A DNA stretch of 64,000 bases, from NCBI GenBank assembly GCA_964407695.1, contig CAYOWQ010000004.1, positions 62,001 through 126,000 on the forward strand, written 5' to 3'. Below, in pieces: positions 1 through 8,928 of the stretch. Source of the stretch: CAYOWQ01 sp964407695 (lineage in GTDB: Bacteria; Planctomycetota; Phycisphaerae; Phycisphaerales; SM1A02). The notes beneath the pieces were generated by a model that was not told the origin of the DNA, made no database searches, and saw nothing but the letters and a program-made list of their open reading frames with translations. Position 1 is the first letter of the stretch, and each line of letters begins with the position of its first letter. Position numbers and translations under genes: made by a program.

Positions 1-146
1 AAGTCGTCCGCGTTTTCGATGGATTCCTGGCGTGGTGCCGCCGGGGCGGTTGCGGGCTGTGAGGCGGCTGAAGGCGACTCACCGCACGGCGGCTCCGCCC
101 GAAAACACGCCGCGAGGACGAGCAGAAGCATACTGAGTTGAGCCAT
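1..146 (-). CDS. Lipoprotein N-terminus, cut by window start
   Basis: Partial gene reading leftwards off the window. From the ATG at 146 the frame stays open to base 1 (48 codons). The protein starts MAQLSMLLLVLAAC, a short hydrophobic signal ending in a plausible lipobox (LAAC), then a low-complexity Ala/Pro/Ser/Gln linker of the kind that tethers lipoproteins to the membrane. A GGGAG ribosome site lies about 8 bases upstream of the ATG. It is divergent from the RidA gene. The mature domain is outside the window, so no function can be given. Confidence 0.6.
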   Translation of the reverse strand, partial: MAQLSMLLLVLAACFRAEPPCGESPSAASQPATAPAAPRQESIENADD

Positions 147-292
147 GAATTCGACTCCCTTTCGGCCCTTGAACTGAGCCCGGTGACCGATCACTGTATG
201 GACACGCCGGAGGATGATACTCTTCCTCGCAGATCGTCTCGCGGCGGCGTGGAAATCATGCCGTTCGTCTACCTGACCCTGGGAGCCTGACC

Positions 293-706
293 ATGCCCGT
301 CCTGGCGCAATCGATCGATCGCAAACTCCTTGATTCCGGTACTGTCTGGGAACCGCGCATGGGATACAGTCGTGCGGTTCAATCTGGTCCGTTTATTCAT
401 GTGAGCGGGTGTGTCGGCATCCTCCCCGATGGACACTACCCGCCCACCATGGCTCAACAAACGCGCCGATGTGTGGAGCGGATCGCCGACGCCCTGGAGG
501 CCCTCGGCGCCTCGCTTTCCGATGTCGTTCGAGTTCGCATATACACCACGCAAATCAATCGCTGGGAGGAGATTGCCGAGGTCATGGGAGATGTCTTCGC
601 GGACATTCGTCCGGCGAACACCCTGCTCGGTGTGGCCGCCCTCATCGACCCCGATGCGCTCGTTGAGATTGAGGCCGATGCGCACCTGGCCGGCCCTCAG
701 CCTTGA
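293..706 (+). CDS. RidA (YjgF/UK114) family protein
   Basis: 137 aa, the usual length of the family. RidA proteins are cytosolic trimers; the best known hydrolyse reactive enamine/imine intermediates released by PLP enzymes. The N-terminal part (VWEPRMGYSRAVQSG, then FIHVSG) and the C-terminal part (ALIDPDALVEIEADAH) match the family closely. In active RidA a conserved arginine sits in the PAR(S/T) motif near the end; here that position reads RPANTLLGVAAL, so the arginine is replaced by Asn. Imine deaminase activity is therefore doubtful, and a non-Rid subfamily role is likelier. The start is supported by GGGAG seven bases upstream. It is a stand-alone gene. Confidence 0.85.
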   Translation: MPVLAQSIDRKLLDSGTVWEPRMGYSRAVQSGPFIHVSGCVGILPDGHYPPTMAQQTRRCVERIADALEALGASLSDVVRVRIYTTQINRWEEIAEVMGDVFADIRPANTLLGVAALIDPDALVEIEADAHLAGPQP

Positions 707-855
707 TTCTGCGTCTGATCAAGTGTCCCTCCGCAGGGTGTTCAGTGGAAATTCACACCCTCTTGGGGAGCGATTCCGTGGTTCTCTGCGTCGAATTCCC
801 TTGATTCCCGGTCGCGAGGCCGTATTCTCGACGTCGCAGAGAGGAAATCCGCACG

Positions 856-3048
856 ATGATGACGACATTTCTCGGTGCTATCGCTATGGCGCTCGCGGTT
901 CATGGATCCGAAACATCTCGGATGGATTCGCCCTGGAGGGTGATCACCGGGCAATCAGATGTTCCAGGCCTCAGGGCAAGCTCGACTGACCCCGCTCAAC
1001 TTCGGCGGATTCGAGGTCGCGAGTTTGTGGTCATTGACGGCGTGCAGCTCGCCGATGGGCGCGAGGTGTCGCTTTCCCTCACTCAAACGAAGGTGCTCGC
1101 CGACGATGCAATCCTGTTGGTGAGCCGTCAGACTCCCGACGGACGGATCATGAATCGTCCGCTCAAGCGTGCCGATGTTGCGGTGTTCTCCGGGGAAGTT
1201 GTCGGCGAGCCCGGTTCACGCGTCTTTCTCTCTGTTGCGGACAGCGGACAATTCGGTTGGATTCAGAGCCTGGGTCGCATCAACTATGTGTCGTCCGGAC
1301 CCTCGAATTCTCCCTTGACAGCGATTTTTGACCCAGCGCAGCTGCCGCAGGATCGACTGCTCATCTCGCCGCTGCAATGTTCACAACCGGACGTTGATCC
1401 GATCATGGTCGCGCCGGCCGCAGCCGACGGCGGCCCGGCAGGCGGAGAGCCTCCGCCGTGTCGCCGGGTCAGATTGGCCATTGAAACGGACTGGGAATAC
1501 TTCTCCAAGGTGCACGGCGGGAGCGCCACCGATGCCGAGGCGTACATGATCACGCTCATTGGCGCGGTCAACGAAATTTATCGAGTAGACATCAATGCAT
1601 CCTTCGAGGTGAGCTTCTTCCGATTGTGGGAGACCAGCAGCGATCCATGGACTCAGCCGTCATCGAGCGGGCAGCTGTACCAGTTCCGCGATTACTGGCT
1701 GGCCAACATGCAGGACGTCGATCGAAACCTCGCACACTTTCTCTCGGGTCGCGACCTCGGCGGCGGCGTTGCGTTCCTGGAGGGAATCTGTGAGTTGGCG
1801 GACGGATTCGGCCTTTCGGGGAACCTGAAAGGATTCTTTCCGTATCCGCTCGTCATCGACGGCAGCCTGCAGAACTGGGATGTTGAAGTTGTGGCCCATG
1901 AAATCGGTCACAACTTCGGAGCGCCACATACGCACAATTACAGTCCGCCACTGGACGGGTGTGGGCTTGGAGACTGCTCCAACGCCAGCGACGGAACGAT
2001 CATGAGCTACTGCCACACGTGCCCGGGCGGCCTGGCCAACATCAACCTCTACTTCCACCCCGGCAATGTCGAAACCATGCTGGCCTATCTCGAAACCACG
2101 TGTGACCTCACGGCCGAGGCGTCTTCACCGATGGCGGTTCCGGATGTCGTGATCGCGGCGACCGGACAATCCATTCTCATCGACGTCCTGAAGAACGATC
2201 ACCAGGCAGCCTGCAACGATCTTTCGCTTTCTGCGTTCGATTCAGCGTCTTCGCTCGGTGGCACGCTGTCACTGGCGCCTGGTGCCGGCGATGGAGGAGA
2301 GGACGCGATTCTCTACCAGGCTCCCGAATCGGCCGGCGACGATTCGTTCGAGTACACCGTGGTGAACGGCGTGGGGCAAACCTCCGTCGGCGTCGTCAAG
2401 GCCAACGTCCTCGTCTTTCATGAGCCCGCCTCGGTCACGAATCCGCTTCCAAACGTCAAGGCGGCGTATTACCAGCTGAACCATCCGTCGAAACTCCCCG
2501 ACTTCAATTCGCTGATTCCTCTCAAGCTCGAAACGGTGTCCAAGGTCGATTACCCCTCGACGAATGGAGTCTTTGCCGGAAGCGGACTCACAGACAACCT
2601 TGGTGCCGTGTTCATCGGATACGTCAATGCGCCGGCGGACGATGTCTATTCATTCTTTCTCAACTCCGACGACGGCTCGCGACTGTATGTGAGCGACGAG
2701 TTGGTCATCGACAATGACGGACTTCATGCCATGGTCGAACTGCCCGGTGTGATCGCTCTCAAGGCCGGGCTTCACAAGATCCGCGTTGAGTTCTTTGAGG
2801 CCACTGGCGGCGCCGGCCTGATCGTCAGCATGGTGGGCGGAGGAATCGGCAAGATTGCCATTCCAACGCCTCTGTGGTTTCACGCCGGACCAAATCCGGA
2901 TCTCAATATGGACGGGGTCATCAACGGCAGCGACCTCGGCCTGCTCTTGGCCAACTGGGGCCTTGCCGGGCAAGGGGACCTGAACGAAGACGGCCTGGTC
3001 GACGGGGGCGACCTTGGGCTGCTGCTCAGTGCCTGGTCGGTTCCCTGA
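856..3048 (+). CDS. Secreted zinc metalloprotease with PA14-like and dockerin domains
   Basis: 730 aa. Order: short signal-like N-terminus (MMTTFLGAIAMALAV), a propeptide-like region to about residue 200, a reprolysin-type (M12B-like) catalytic domain about 203-420, an Ig/cadherin-like linker about 430-515, a PA14-like domain about 528-665, and a C-terminal dockerin-like pair from about 677. The zinc motif HEIGHNFGAPH gives ligands H348, H352 and H358 and catalytic E349; a Met-turn follows at M383 (TIMSYCH). The last two calcium-loop repeats (DLNMDGVINGSDLGLLL and DLNEDGLVDGGDLGLLL) are the planctomycete dockerin-like type. It likely degrades extracellular protein. The ATG has GAGAGGAAA upstream. 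The next gene, also a dockerin protease, follows in the same direction. Confidence 0.88.
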   Translation: MMTTFLGAIAMALAVHGSETSRMDSPWRVITGQSDVPGLRASSTDPAQLRRIRGREFVVIDGVQLADGREVSLSLTQTKVLADDAILLVSRQTPDGRIMNRPLKRADVAVFSGEVVGEPGSRVFLSVADSGQFGWIQSLGRINYVSSGPSNSPLTAIFDPAQLPQDRLLISPLQCSQPDVDPIMVAPAAADGGPAGGEPPPCRRVRLAIETDWEYFSKVHGGSATDAEAYMITLIGAVNEIYRVDINASFEVSFFRLWETSSDPWTQPSSSGQLYQFRDYWLANMQDVDRNLAHFLSGRDLGGGVAFLEGICELADGFGLSGNLKGFFPYPLVIDGSLQNWDVEVVAHEIGHNFGAPHTHNYSPPLDGCGLGDCSNASDGTIMSYCHTCPGGLANINLYFHPGNVETMLAYLETTCDLTAEASSPMAVPDVVIAATGQSILIDVLKNDHQAACNDLSLSAFDSASSLGGTLSLAPGAGDGGEDAILYQAPESAGDDSFEYTVVNGVGQTSVGVVKANVLVFHEPASVTNPLPNVKAAYYQLNHPSKLPDFNSLIPLKLETVSKVDYPSTNGVFAGSGLTDNLGAVFIGYVNAPADDVYSFFLNSDDGSRLYVSDELVIDNDGLHAMVELPGVIALKAGLHKIRVEFFEATGGAGLIVSMVGGGIGKIAIPTPLWFHAGPNPDLNMDGVINGSDLGLLLANWGLAGQGDLNEDGLVDGGDLGLLLSAWSVP

Positions 3049-3214
3049 TATCGGACGCGATCATGGATCGTTCGCTTGATGGGCCGACCTGCGCCCCGGT
3101 CTCTCCGCCGTTACGTTATGAACCCTGATTCGGAGCAACATTCGCCATCGTCGATGATTTGACTTGAATTGAGTCGAGTCCGGGAGGAGAATCTGCGGCG
3201 AGGAGTGCGCAGGC

Positions 3215-4870
3215 GTGTGGAATGCCATCTATCTGCTACCGCTGATGTTGGGGCAGTTTGCCGATCACCCGCTCTTGGGGCGGCCGCTCGACGTCCGTCG
3301 CGTCGCGGTCCAGATCGCACCTGAGGGCAACGAAAACGCCATCAAGACGTGGCTTGGAGCGATCAGCCTGAGCGATCTCGGACTTCCCGGCTGGCGCATC
3401 GCCGATCTGCCTCCCAAGCTGCAATCCAAATCATCCATCTTTGAACTGGAATATCGCGCCGAAACCGCACCGGTCGGACTTCGACTTCTTTCCCGCGTGT
3501 ATCAAGGAGAGGATAACGGTCCGGTGATTCCGACCACGGATCTGCTGATCCGAATTCAAGGCGGATTGAACCCGCAGCAATGGGTCGCGTCGCTTCAACT
3601 GGAAACTGCGATCAAGTCGCTGGAATTGAACTGGGGTGGAATGCCGCAGGTGCTGAAGATCGGACTCGAAACGCGCCATAGTGGCGAGATCATCGCGGCC
3701 TTGCAGCGCGTGCTCAAGGCGCCCGGCGTAATTTGGGCCGAACCTGATTGCATCTTCACCGGCCATGGCGGGGTCGATACCCCGAACGATCCACTCTTCG
3801 GGTTGTGCTGGGGAATTCACAATGTGGGTCAGGACGGCGGCCTCGTCGACTTCGACATGGACGGTGTCGAAGCCTGGGACATCACCCCCGGCTCACCGTC
3901 TGTTGTCGTGGGAGTCCTGGATACGGGGGTCCAACCGGATCATCCCGACCTCAGCATTGCCCCGGGAGTCGATGTCACGAGCGATGGTCCGGTCGGAGCC
4001 GGAGCTCCGGTAAACAACTGTGACATCCACGGCACTCCGGTGGCCGGCTGCATCGTGGGTGCGGTGAACAACGCCACGGGCGGCTGCGGCATTGCGCCGG
4101 GCTGCAAGGTCGCATCGATTCGAACCTTTGTATCGACGGCAGCCTGCAACAGCAGTTGGGTGGGTCAGGCGAGTTGGACGGTCGCAGGCCTGGACTGGGC
4201 ACTGAACAACGGCGTGCGCATTACATGCAATTCCAACACCTATGGCTTCAAGTCTTCCTCCATCGACGACAAATATCTGCAGACATACAACGCCGGTGTC
4301 CTGCATTTCGCATGCGCTGGTAACACGGGAGCCACGGGACTTGTCTATCCCGGTTCCATCCCGATTGTCGACTCCGTCACCTGGACCAAGAAGTCGGGAT
4401 CACTTTCGGCCAATGCGACAACCGGAACGGGACTGGATTTCGCAGCACCCGGCTCCGAGATCCTCACGACCGACCGCACCGGTCCCCTTGGGTTTGTGTC
4501 CGGTGACTTCGTGCTCATCAGCGGATGCTCCTTCGCCACACCCTATGCTGCCGGAATCGCTGCCCTGATTCTCTCCGTGGACCCGACATTTTCGCCCCAA
4601 GAGATCGAGGGAGTCATGCAGACGTCGAGCACCGATCTCGGCCCGCTGGGATACGACACGTCGTTTGGATTCGGAATGGTCAACGCGCTGAATGCCGTGG
4701 CAGGCGCCGTGATGAGTGGCGACGTCAATGCCGACGGCTCCGTAAATGGCGCAGACCTTGGCCTCCTCCTCGCCGCATGGGAAACGTCAAACGCCGCCGC
4801 CGATGTGAACGGCGACGGCGTTGTTGACGGCGCAGACCTTGGGCTTCTGCTCAGCAACTGGTCTGGCTGA
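3215..4870 (+). CDS. Secreted subtilisin-like serine protease (S8) with C-terminal dockerin
   Basis: 551 aa from a GTG start with GAGGAG about nine bases upstream. The N-terminus (MWNAIYLLPLMLGQ) is a weak signal peptide; residues about 30-185 form a propeptide. The S8 triad is complete: D236 in GVLDTGVQPDHPD, H272 in DIHGTPVAG, and S439 in SGCSFATPYAAGIAAL. The oxyanion Asn region reads HFACAGNTG. Two calcium-loop repeats close the protein (DVNADGSVNGADLGLLL and DVNGDGVVDGADLGLLL). It is an extracellular endopeptidase by family. It lies 166 bp after the metalloprotease, so the two may be expressed together, although the gap has room for its own promoter. It converges on the CMD-family gene with 18 bp between stops. 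Confidence 0.9.
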   Translation: MWNAIYLLPLMLGQFADHPLLGRPLDVRRVAVQIAPEGNENAIKTWLGAISLSDLGLPGWRIADLPPKLQSKSSIFELEYRAETAPVGLRLLSRVYQGEDNGPVIPTTDLLIRIQGGLNPQQWVASLQLETAIKSLELNWGGMPQVLKIGLETRHSGEIIAALQRVLKAPGVIWAEPDCIFTGHGGVDTPNDPLFGLCWGIHNVGQDGGLVDFDMDGVEAWDITPGSPSVVVGVLDTGVQPDHPDLSIAPGVDVTSDGPVGAGAPVNNCDIHGTPVAGCIVGAVNNATGGCGIAPGCKVASIRTFVSTAACNSSWVGQASWTVAGLDWALNNGVRITCNSNTYGFKSSSIDDKYLQTYNAGVLHFACAGNTGATGLVYPGSIPIVDSVTWTKKSGSLSANATTGTGLDFAAPGSEILTTDRTGPLGFVSGDFVLISGCSFATPYAAGIAALILSVDPTFSPQEIEGVMQTSSTDLGPLGYDTSFGFGMVNALNAVAGAVMSGDVNADGSVNGADLGLLLAAWETSNAAADVNGDGVVDGADLGLLLSNWSG

Positions 4871-4888
4871 GCCTTCGTGGGTCGAAAA

Positions 4889-5434
4889 TTACGCGGGACG
4901 CGGAAAATCGACTTCGGTCCGAAGGATGTGATTGAAGTAGTTCGTGAAGATGTTCAGCGACACGACCGCGACGATCTCCATGATTTGCGCATCCGTAACT
5001 CCGGCCCGGCGCAGCGCTTCGATCTGCTCGTCGCCGACCTCTCCACTCGAGGTGACGATGGCCCGCGCAAAGGCCAGTATCGCCGCGGCCAGCGGATCGC
5101 CCGCGTCGCCCCGTCGAGCGCGATGAGCGTCATCGGGCGAAATTCCAACCTTGGCGCCGAGTGCCGTGTGTGCTGCCACGCAATAGTCGCACCGATTGGC
5201 CTCGGCAATCGCCAGGGCAATCTGCTCACGGACCTTCGGCGACAGCGACGATTTCTCGATCGCGCCGGCAAACGCAAGGTACGCTTCGAGCACGGCCGGG
5301 GCGTGAGCCATCGTGGCCATCATGTTGGGAACCCTTCCGAGCTTCTTGCCGACAGCATCAAGCAGTTCCTTGGCTTTGCCGGTCGCCGCAGCAGAGTTGA
5401 CCGGTTGAACAACGGGGTTGAGGGTGGCAGTCAT
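4889..5434 (-). CDS. Carboxymuconolactone decarboxylase-family (AhpD-like) protein
   Basis: 181 aa. The core motif EANRCDYCVAAHT places E78, C82, C85 and H89 as in AhpD-type CXXC peroxidase-related proteins, which reduce peroxides or relay electrons through the Cys pair. An in-frame TTG 18 bases further upstream is rejected because the ribosome site AAAGGAA overlaps it and is well spaced for the ATG at 5434. The gene lies 74 bp downstream of a TetR regulator on the same strand; an inverted repeat resembling the TetR-promoter site lies in that gap. The inferred role is a TetR-controlled oxidative or electrophile stress function; the substrate is unknown. Confidence 0.88.
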   Translation of the reverse strand: MTATLNPVVQPVNSAAATGKAKELLDAVGKKLGRVPNMMATMAHAPAVLEAYLAFAGAIEKSSLSPKVREQIALAIAEANRCDYCVAAHTALGAKVGISPDDAHRARRGDAGDPLAAAILAFARAIVTSSGEVGDEQIEALRRAGVTDAQIMEIVAVVSLNIFTNYFNHILRTEVDFPRPA

Positions 5435-5470
5435 GGGTTTGTTTCCTTTCAAGAGAAACCGGGGTAAGAA

Positions 5471-5490
5471 CTATCTACGCATAGGTAGAT
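5471..5490. promoter_or_regulatory. Candidate TetR operator 2 (upstream of CMD-family gene)
   Basis: CTATCTACGCATAGGTAGAT contains the inverted repeat ATCTAC-n6-GTAGAT. The same octamer CTATCTAC appears (as reverse complement) in the inverted repeat directly upstream of the tetR start. Shared half-sites at both promoters suggest binding by the adjacent TetR protein. This is inference from sequence symmetry only. Confidence 0.55.
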
Positions 5491-5508
5491 GACACGTGCA
5501 AAGTCGAG

Positions 5509-6093
5509 TTACGAAACCTGTGCAAAATTCTCCTTGATCCAACCGATGGTTTCCGCGAACCGGCTCTCGTCGCGAAAGGCTCTCGCTCCCATCATCGCTC
5601 CCTCCAGTGTTGCCATGATGGACGTCGCCGCCGCCATCGACGACCCGGCAAACCGAAGCTCTCCCTCCGATCGGCCTTTCTCAAGCAGGCTGGCCAGCCA
5701 TCGCTCGTTTGCGTCGAAGAATTTCCGTACTTCGATCTGCAGCTCGCCTGGCAGCGTCGAGTATTCGTTGGCAAGCATTCCCCCAAGGCACATTCGAAGG
5801 CCGGCCTTGATTGATCCGTGGAAGATGGCCATATAACGGTCGAGCTTCGCGGCGGACCCCAGCGCGGTTCTCCCAACTTCATCCAGCGCGCCATTCATCC
5901 GCTCGCGGTATCGGCGTACCAATGCGACGCCCAACTCTGCCTTCGATGGGAAGTGATAGTGAATCGACGCCGTGGTGATTCCAACGATTTCGGCCAGATC
6001 GCGATACGAGAAACCGTTGTAACCGCGCGTCTGGCACAACTCCTGAGCCGCATCGAGAAGTCGCTCGCGGTTGTCACTCTGTCCCGAAGGCAC
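5509..6093 (-). CDS. TetR/AcrR family transcriptional repressor
   Basis: 194 aa, typical length. The N-terminal TetR helix-turn-helix is clear: RERLLDAAQELCQTRGY, then FSYRDLAEIVGITTASIHYHFPSKAEL. The C-terminal ligand-binding domain resembles the TetR_C group that contains conserved GMLANEY (here CLGGMLANEYSTLPGELQ). The start is a GTG at 6093 with no clear ribosome site; an ATG five bases upstream is in another frame. An inverted repeat 10 bases upstream of the start suggests autorepression. The downstream CMD-family gene (4889-5434) is the likely target, with a related inverted repeat between the two genes. The inducer is unknown. Confidence 0.92.
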   Translation of the reverse strand: MPSGQSDNRERLLDAAQELCQTRGYNGFSYRDLAEIVGITTASIHYHFPSKAELGVALVRRYRERMNGALDEVGRTALGSAAKLDRYMAIFHGSIKAGLRMCLGGMLANEYSTLPGELQIEVRKFFDANERWLASLLEKGRSEGELRFAGSSMAAATSIMATLEGAMMGARAFRDESRFAETIGWIKENFAQVS

Positions 6094-6102
6094 GACATTA
6101 GT

Positions 6103-6120
6103 CTATCTTGTAGTAGATAG
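6103..6120. promoter_or_regulatory. Candidate TetR operator 1 (autoregulatory)
   Basis: CTATCTTGTAGTAGATAG is a perfect 6-6-6 inverted repeat (CTATCT, six bases, AGATAG) ending 10 bases upstream of the tetR GTG. TetR family members commonly bind such sites over their own promoter. The half-site matches the repeat at 5471-5490. Confidence 0.6.
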
Positions 6121-6234
6121 TAGTCAATAGCTGCGCCGCTCGGTCCAAACACACGCCGAACCGACCCGTCTCGTGTGAGCATTCGTGACGCATTCGCTTC
6201 ACTTCCCTATTGTTGCGGCTTTCGCAACACTGCC

Positions 6235-6786
6235 ATGACCTCGGTCCTGCTGACCTGCATTCTGATCATCGCCGCACGCATCGCCGACGTGACGCTCGGC
6301 ACCCTGCGCACGGTGGCCGTCATTCATGGCCGCAAGTGGATGTCGTGGAGCCTCGGCTTCGTCGAAGTGCTGATCTGGGTCTCCGTAGTCTCCCAGGTGA
6401 TCTCGAGCGTTCACGACAATCACTGGTACGCCATCGCCTATGCCTTCGGCTTCGCCACCGGAAACTTCATCGGGATCACCATCGAGCAATTCTTCGCCTA
6501 CGGCCATCAAGTCATTCGAGTGTTTACCCGTCGGGGCTCCACCATGTCCGACCACCTTCGCACCAAGGGTTTCCGCGTCACGATGTTTCGCGGCGAAGGT
6601 CGCGATGGTCACGTCGAGATGCTCTTCATCGAATCCCAACGCCGCACCGCCTCCGAGATTGTCGAGGCAGCCCGCGAAGTCGATCCCGAGTGCTACTACA
6701 TCGTGGACGACATTCGCGCTGCCAGCGTTTCGCGCAAGCCGCGCAGCGTACAGACGCCGCAGGTTGCGACCGCCGTTCGGAAGTAA
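6235..6786 (+). CDS. UPF0316 (DUF5698/DUF2179) membrane protein
   Basis: 183 aa. Three predicted membrane segments lie in the first about 85 residues, starting LLTCILIIAARIADVTLGT, the typical opening of UPF0316 proteins, with LGTLRTVAVIHGRK and IGITIEQFFAYG also matching. A C-terminal soluble DUF2179 domain follows (TKGFRVTMFRGEGRDG; YYIVDDIR). The family's biochemical role is not established. The ATG at 6235 is preferred over a GTG 60 bases upstream because homologues begin at the first membrane helix. It is the first of five close, co-directional genes (gaps of 66, 27, 12 and 26 bp), suggesting one transcript. Confidence 0.85.
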   Translation: MTSVLLTCILIIAARIADVTLGTLRTVAVIHGRKWMSWSLGFVEVLIWVSVVSQVISSVHDNHWYAIAYAFGFATGNFIGITIEQFFAYGHQVIRVFTRRGSTMSDHLRTKGFRVTMFRGEGRDGHVEMLFIESQRRTASEIVEAAREVDPECYYIVDDIRAASVSRKPRSVQTPQVATAVRK

Positions 6787-6852
6787 CCGCTCGCCAGTCC
6801 AACGTCTCATCCTTCGCTCAATCATGACGGCGACCCCTCTATTTGGAACACC

Positions 6853-8496
6853 ATGACCACGCTCACCACACCGGCCACACGTCCTTCCATCCGTCCAGAC
6901 GCCGTCCCATCCACCGCGACCCTTCTCGCTCGCGATACCAACCAGGCCCTCGGCATCGGGCGGTTCGCCGTCGACTTCATGTCCGGCAAGGTCGGCAAGC
7001 CCGATGCCGGCGTGCTTGAGCGCACCGAGATGTTCCACACCGACGCGGTCCTGTGCGGACTTTCAGCGCTGGCCCTCGGCACCAACGCCCCCACCCTGCT
7101 TCGAGACGAAGCCCTCGACTATCCATACGCCAAGGGCGCCACCGTCTTCGGCTCGCGCGAACGTGTCTCACCCGAAAAGGCGATCGTCGCGAATTCCTCG
7201 GCCGTGCGCGAATGGGATTCCAACGGCACCAACTTCGGCTTCAATCCCGCTCTCGGCCACACCGCGGGCGAGTTTGGCCACAACGATTTCTACCCGGTCG
7301 CGGTCGCTGCCGCTCAGTTGTCGCAAAAGGACGGCGCCTTCGCCCTGCGCGGCATGGTGCTGCTTGATGAGATCCGCGGCCGGCTCGCCGAAGTCTTCTC
7401 GCTGAAGACCTACAAGATCGACCATGTCGTGCATGGAGCGATCGCCAGTGCCGCCACCTATGGAGCCATGCTCGGGGCCACTCCTGAGCAGATCGAAAGC
7501 GCGATCGGCATGTTTGTCGCCCACTACATCCCCTGGCGGGCCATCCGCGCCGGCAAGCAGTTGAGCGACTCCAAGGGCGCGAGCGCCGCCATCTCCACCG
7601 AGGCGGCCATCCTCTGCATGAAGCGCTCGATGAGGGGCTTCCTCGGCCCGCGCGACATCTTCCGCAACCCCGAAGCCATTTTCCGTTACTTCGAGCCCAC
7701 GACGACGGGCAAGGAGCGCTGGATTGAGATGGCCCCTGCCCCGTTCGATCTCGTGCTCTCGCACTCGGGCAACGACTTCGCCGTGATGGGCATGCACTTC
7801 AAGCTCGGCCTTTATGAGCATCAGTCCGCCGGCGCCTTGCAGGGCATGATTGATCAGGTGGCGCGACACCCCGACCTTCTTGCCGATCCCGCGGGTAATG
7901 CCATCAAGGAGATCCGCATCGTTGCCTACGAACCGGCCTTCGGCATCATCGGCAACCCCGCCAAGATGGACCCCAAGACGCGGCAATCCGCCGATCACTC
8001 CATGGCCTACATCGTCGCCACCCTGCTTCGCAAAGCGCTTGAGCAGTACGCCAAACACGGAGGATTGCCAACCGGCGGCAGCGCCAACGACGCCGTGTGG
8101 AAGGCGCTCATGCTCATGCCCGCCGATTACAAGGAGGACGAATCCGCCATTTTCCACCCCGTCACCCGCGCGCTCATGAAGAAGATCCGCTTCGAGCACG
8201 GCGGCCCCGACTACGACGCGAAATACCCCGACGGCATCCCCACTTCGCTGGTGATCACCACAACAGCCGGCGCGAGCTACGACTCGGGTCTCGTGATGTA
8301 TCCCGCCGGCCACGCCCGCAACACCACGGCCGATCTGAAGGACATCCTCCACACCAAGTTCGAGCGCATGGCAGCGCTCGCGGTGAAGGATCCCAGGTCG
8401 TTGCTCCAACGCTACGCGGGATTCAGCGGCAAGGCCGCCGCCGACATCGCCACCCTGCACGACTTCGAGATCGTCGTCACCGGCGGCTTCGCCTGA
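6853..8496 (+). CDS. MmgE/PrpD family protein (2-methylcitrate dehydratase-like)
   Basis: 547 aa, somewhat longer than the usual about 450-500 because of an N-terminal stretch and inserts. PrpD removes water from 2-methylcitrate in propionate catabolism; other family members act on itaconate or related acids. Recognisable pieces are SAVREWDSNGT, HTAGEFGHNDFYPVAVAAA, YKIDHVVHGAIASAATYGA, YIPWRAIRAGKQLSDSKGAS and the C-terminal domain with DHSMAYIVATLL. No prpB, prpC or acnD is nearby, so a classical methylcitrate role is not supported and the substrate remains open. It sits between UPF0316 and NTF2-like genes in a close run. Confidence 0.85.
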   Translation: MTTLTTPATRPSIRPDAVPSTATLLARDTNQALGIGRFAVDFMSGKVGKPDAGVLERTEMFHTDAVLCGLSALALGTNAPTLLRDEALDYPYAKGATVFGSRERVSPEKAIVANSSAVREWDSNGTNFGFNPALGHTAGEFGHNDFYPVAVAAAQLSQKDGAFALRGMVLLDEIRGRLAEVFSLKTYKIDHVVHGAIASAATYGAMLGATPEQIESAIGMFVAHYIPWRAIRAGKQLSDSKGASAAISTEAAILCMKRSMRGFLGPRDIFRNPEAIFRYFEPTTTGKERWIEMAPAPFDLVLSHSGNDFAVMGMHFKLGLYEHQSAGALQGMIDQVARHPDLLADPAGNAIKEIRIVAYEPAFGIIGNPAKMDPKTRQSADHSMAYIVATLLRKALEQYAKHGGLPTGGSANDAVWKALMLMPADYKEDESAIFHPVTRALMKKIRFEHGGPDYDAKYPDGIPTSLVITTTAGASYDSGLVMYPAGHARNTTADLKDILHTKFERMAALAVKDPRSLLQRYAGFSGKAAADIATLHDFEIVVTGGFA

Positions 8497-8523
8497 TCCG
8501 CACGCACTCCGTTTCACCCACCC

Positions 8524-8916
8524 ATGTTGACGCTCGACTACGCCCACGAGTTTGCCGACCGCTGGTACCGCGCCTGGAACAGCGCTGACCTCGACGCCGT
8601 CATGGCGTGCTACAACGATTCCATCGAACACAGCTCGCCCTTCATCGCCCGCTTCAACGGAACCGACGATGACACGCTTCGCGGCAAGGCGGCCGTGCGT
8701 GACTATTTCTCCCGTGCCTTGACGCGCAATCCCACCCCGCCGGGCGTCACCCGGTTCCAGCCGCGCACGGTGGCCGTGGGCCACACCAGCATCATCCTGA
8801 CCTATCAGCGCATGACCGGCGAGCTGGCCGCCGAGATCTTCTTCCTCAACGCCGCGGGCCTTATCGTTCGCTCGGTGTCGCACTATGGCGATGCGCCCAG
8901 CCGGCAGCCAGCCTGA
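8524..8916 (+). CDS. NTF2-like / SnoaL-like protein
   Basis: 130 aa, a single NTF2-fold domain. The pattern ADRWYRAWNSADLDAVMACY followed by HSSPFI and LRGKAAVRDYFSRAL is the standard opening of SnoaL-like polyketide-cyclase-fold proteins, which form cone-shaped pockets and act as small-molecule isomerases or binding proteins. It starts 27 bp after the MmgE/PrpD gene and ends 12 bp before the exchanger, so it is very likely cotranscribed. No catalytic residue set can be assigned with confidence. Confidence 0.8.
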   Translation: MLTLDYAHEFADRWYRAWNSADLDAVMACYNDSIEHSSPFIARFNGTDDDTLRGKAAVRDYFSRALTRNPTPPGVTRFQPRTVAVGHTSIILTYQRMTGELAAEIFFLNAAGLIVRSVSHYGDAPSRQPA

Positions 8917-8928
8917 TACCTTGCTCCG

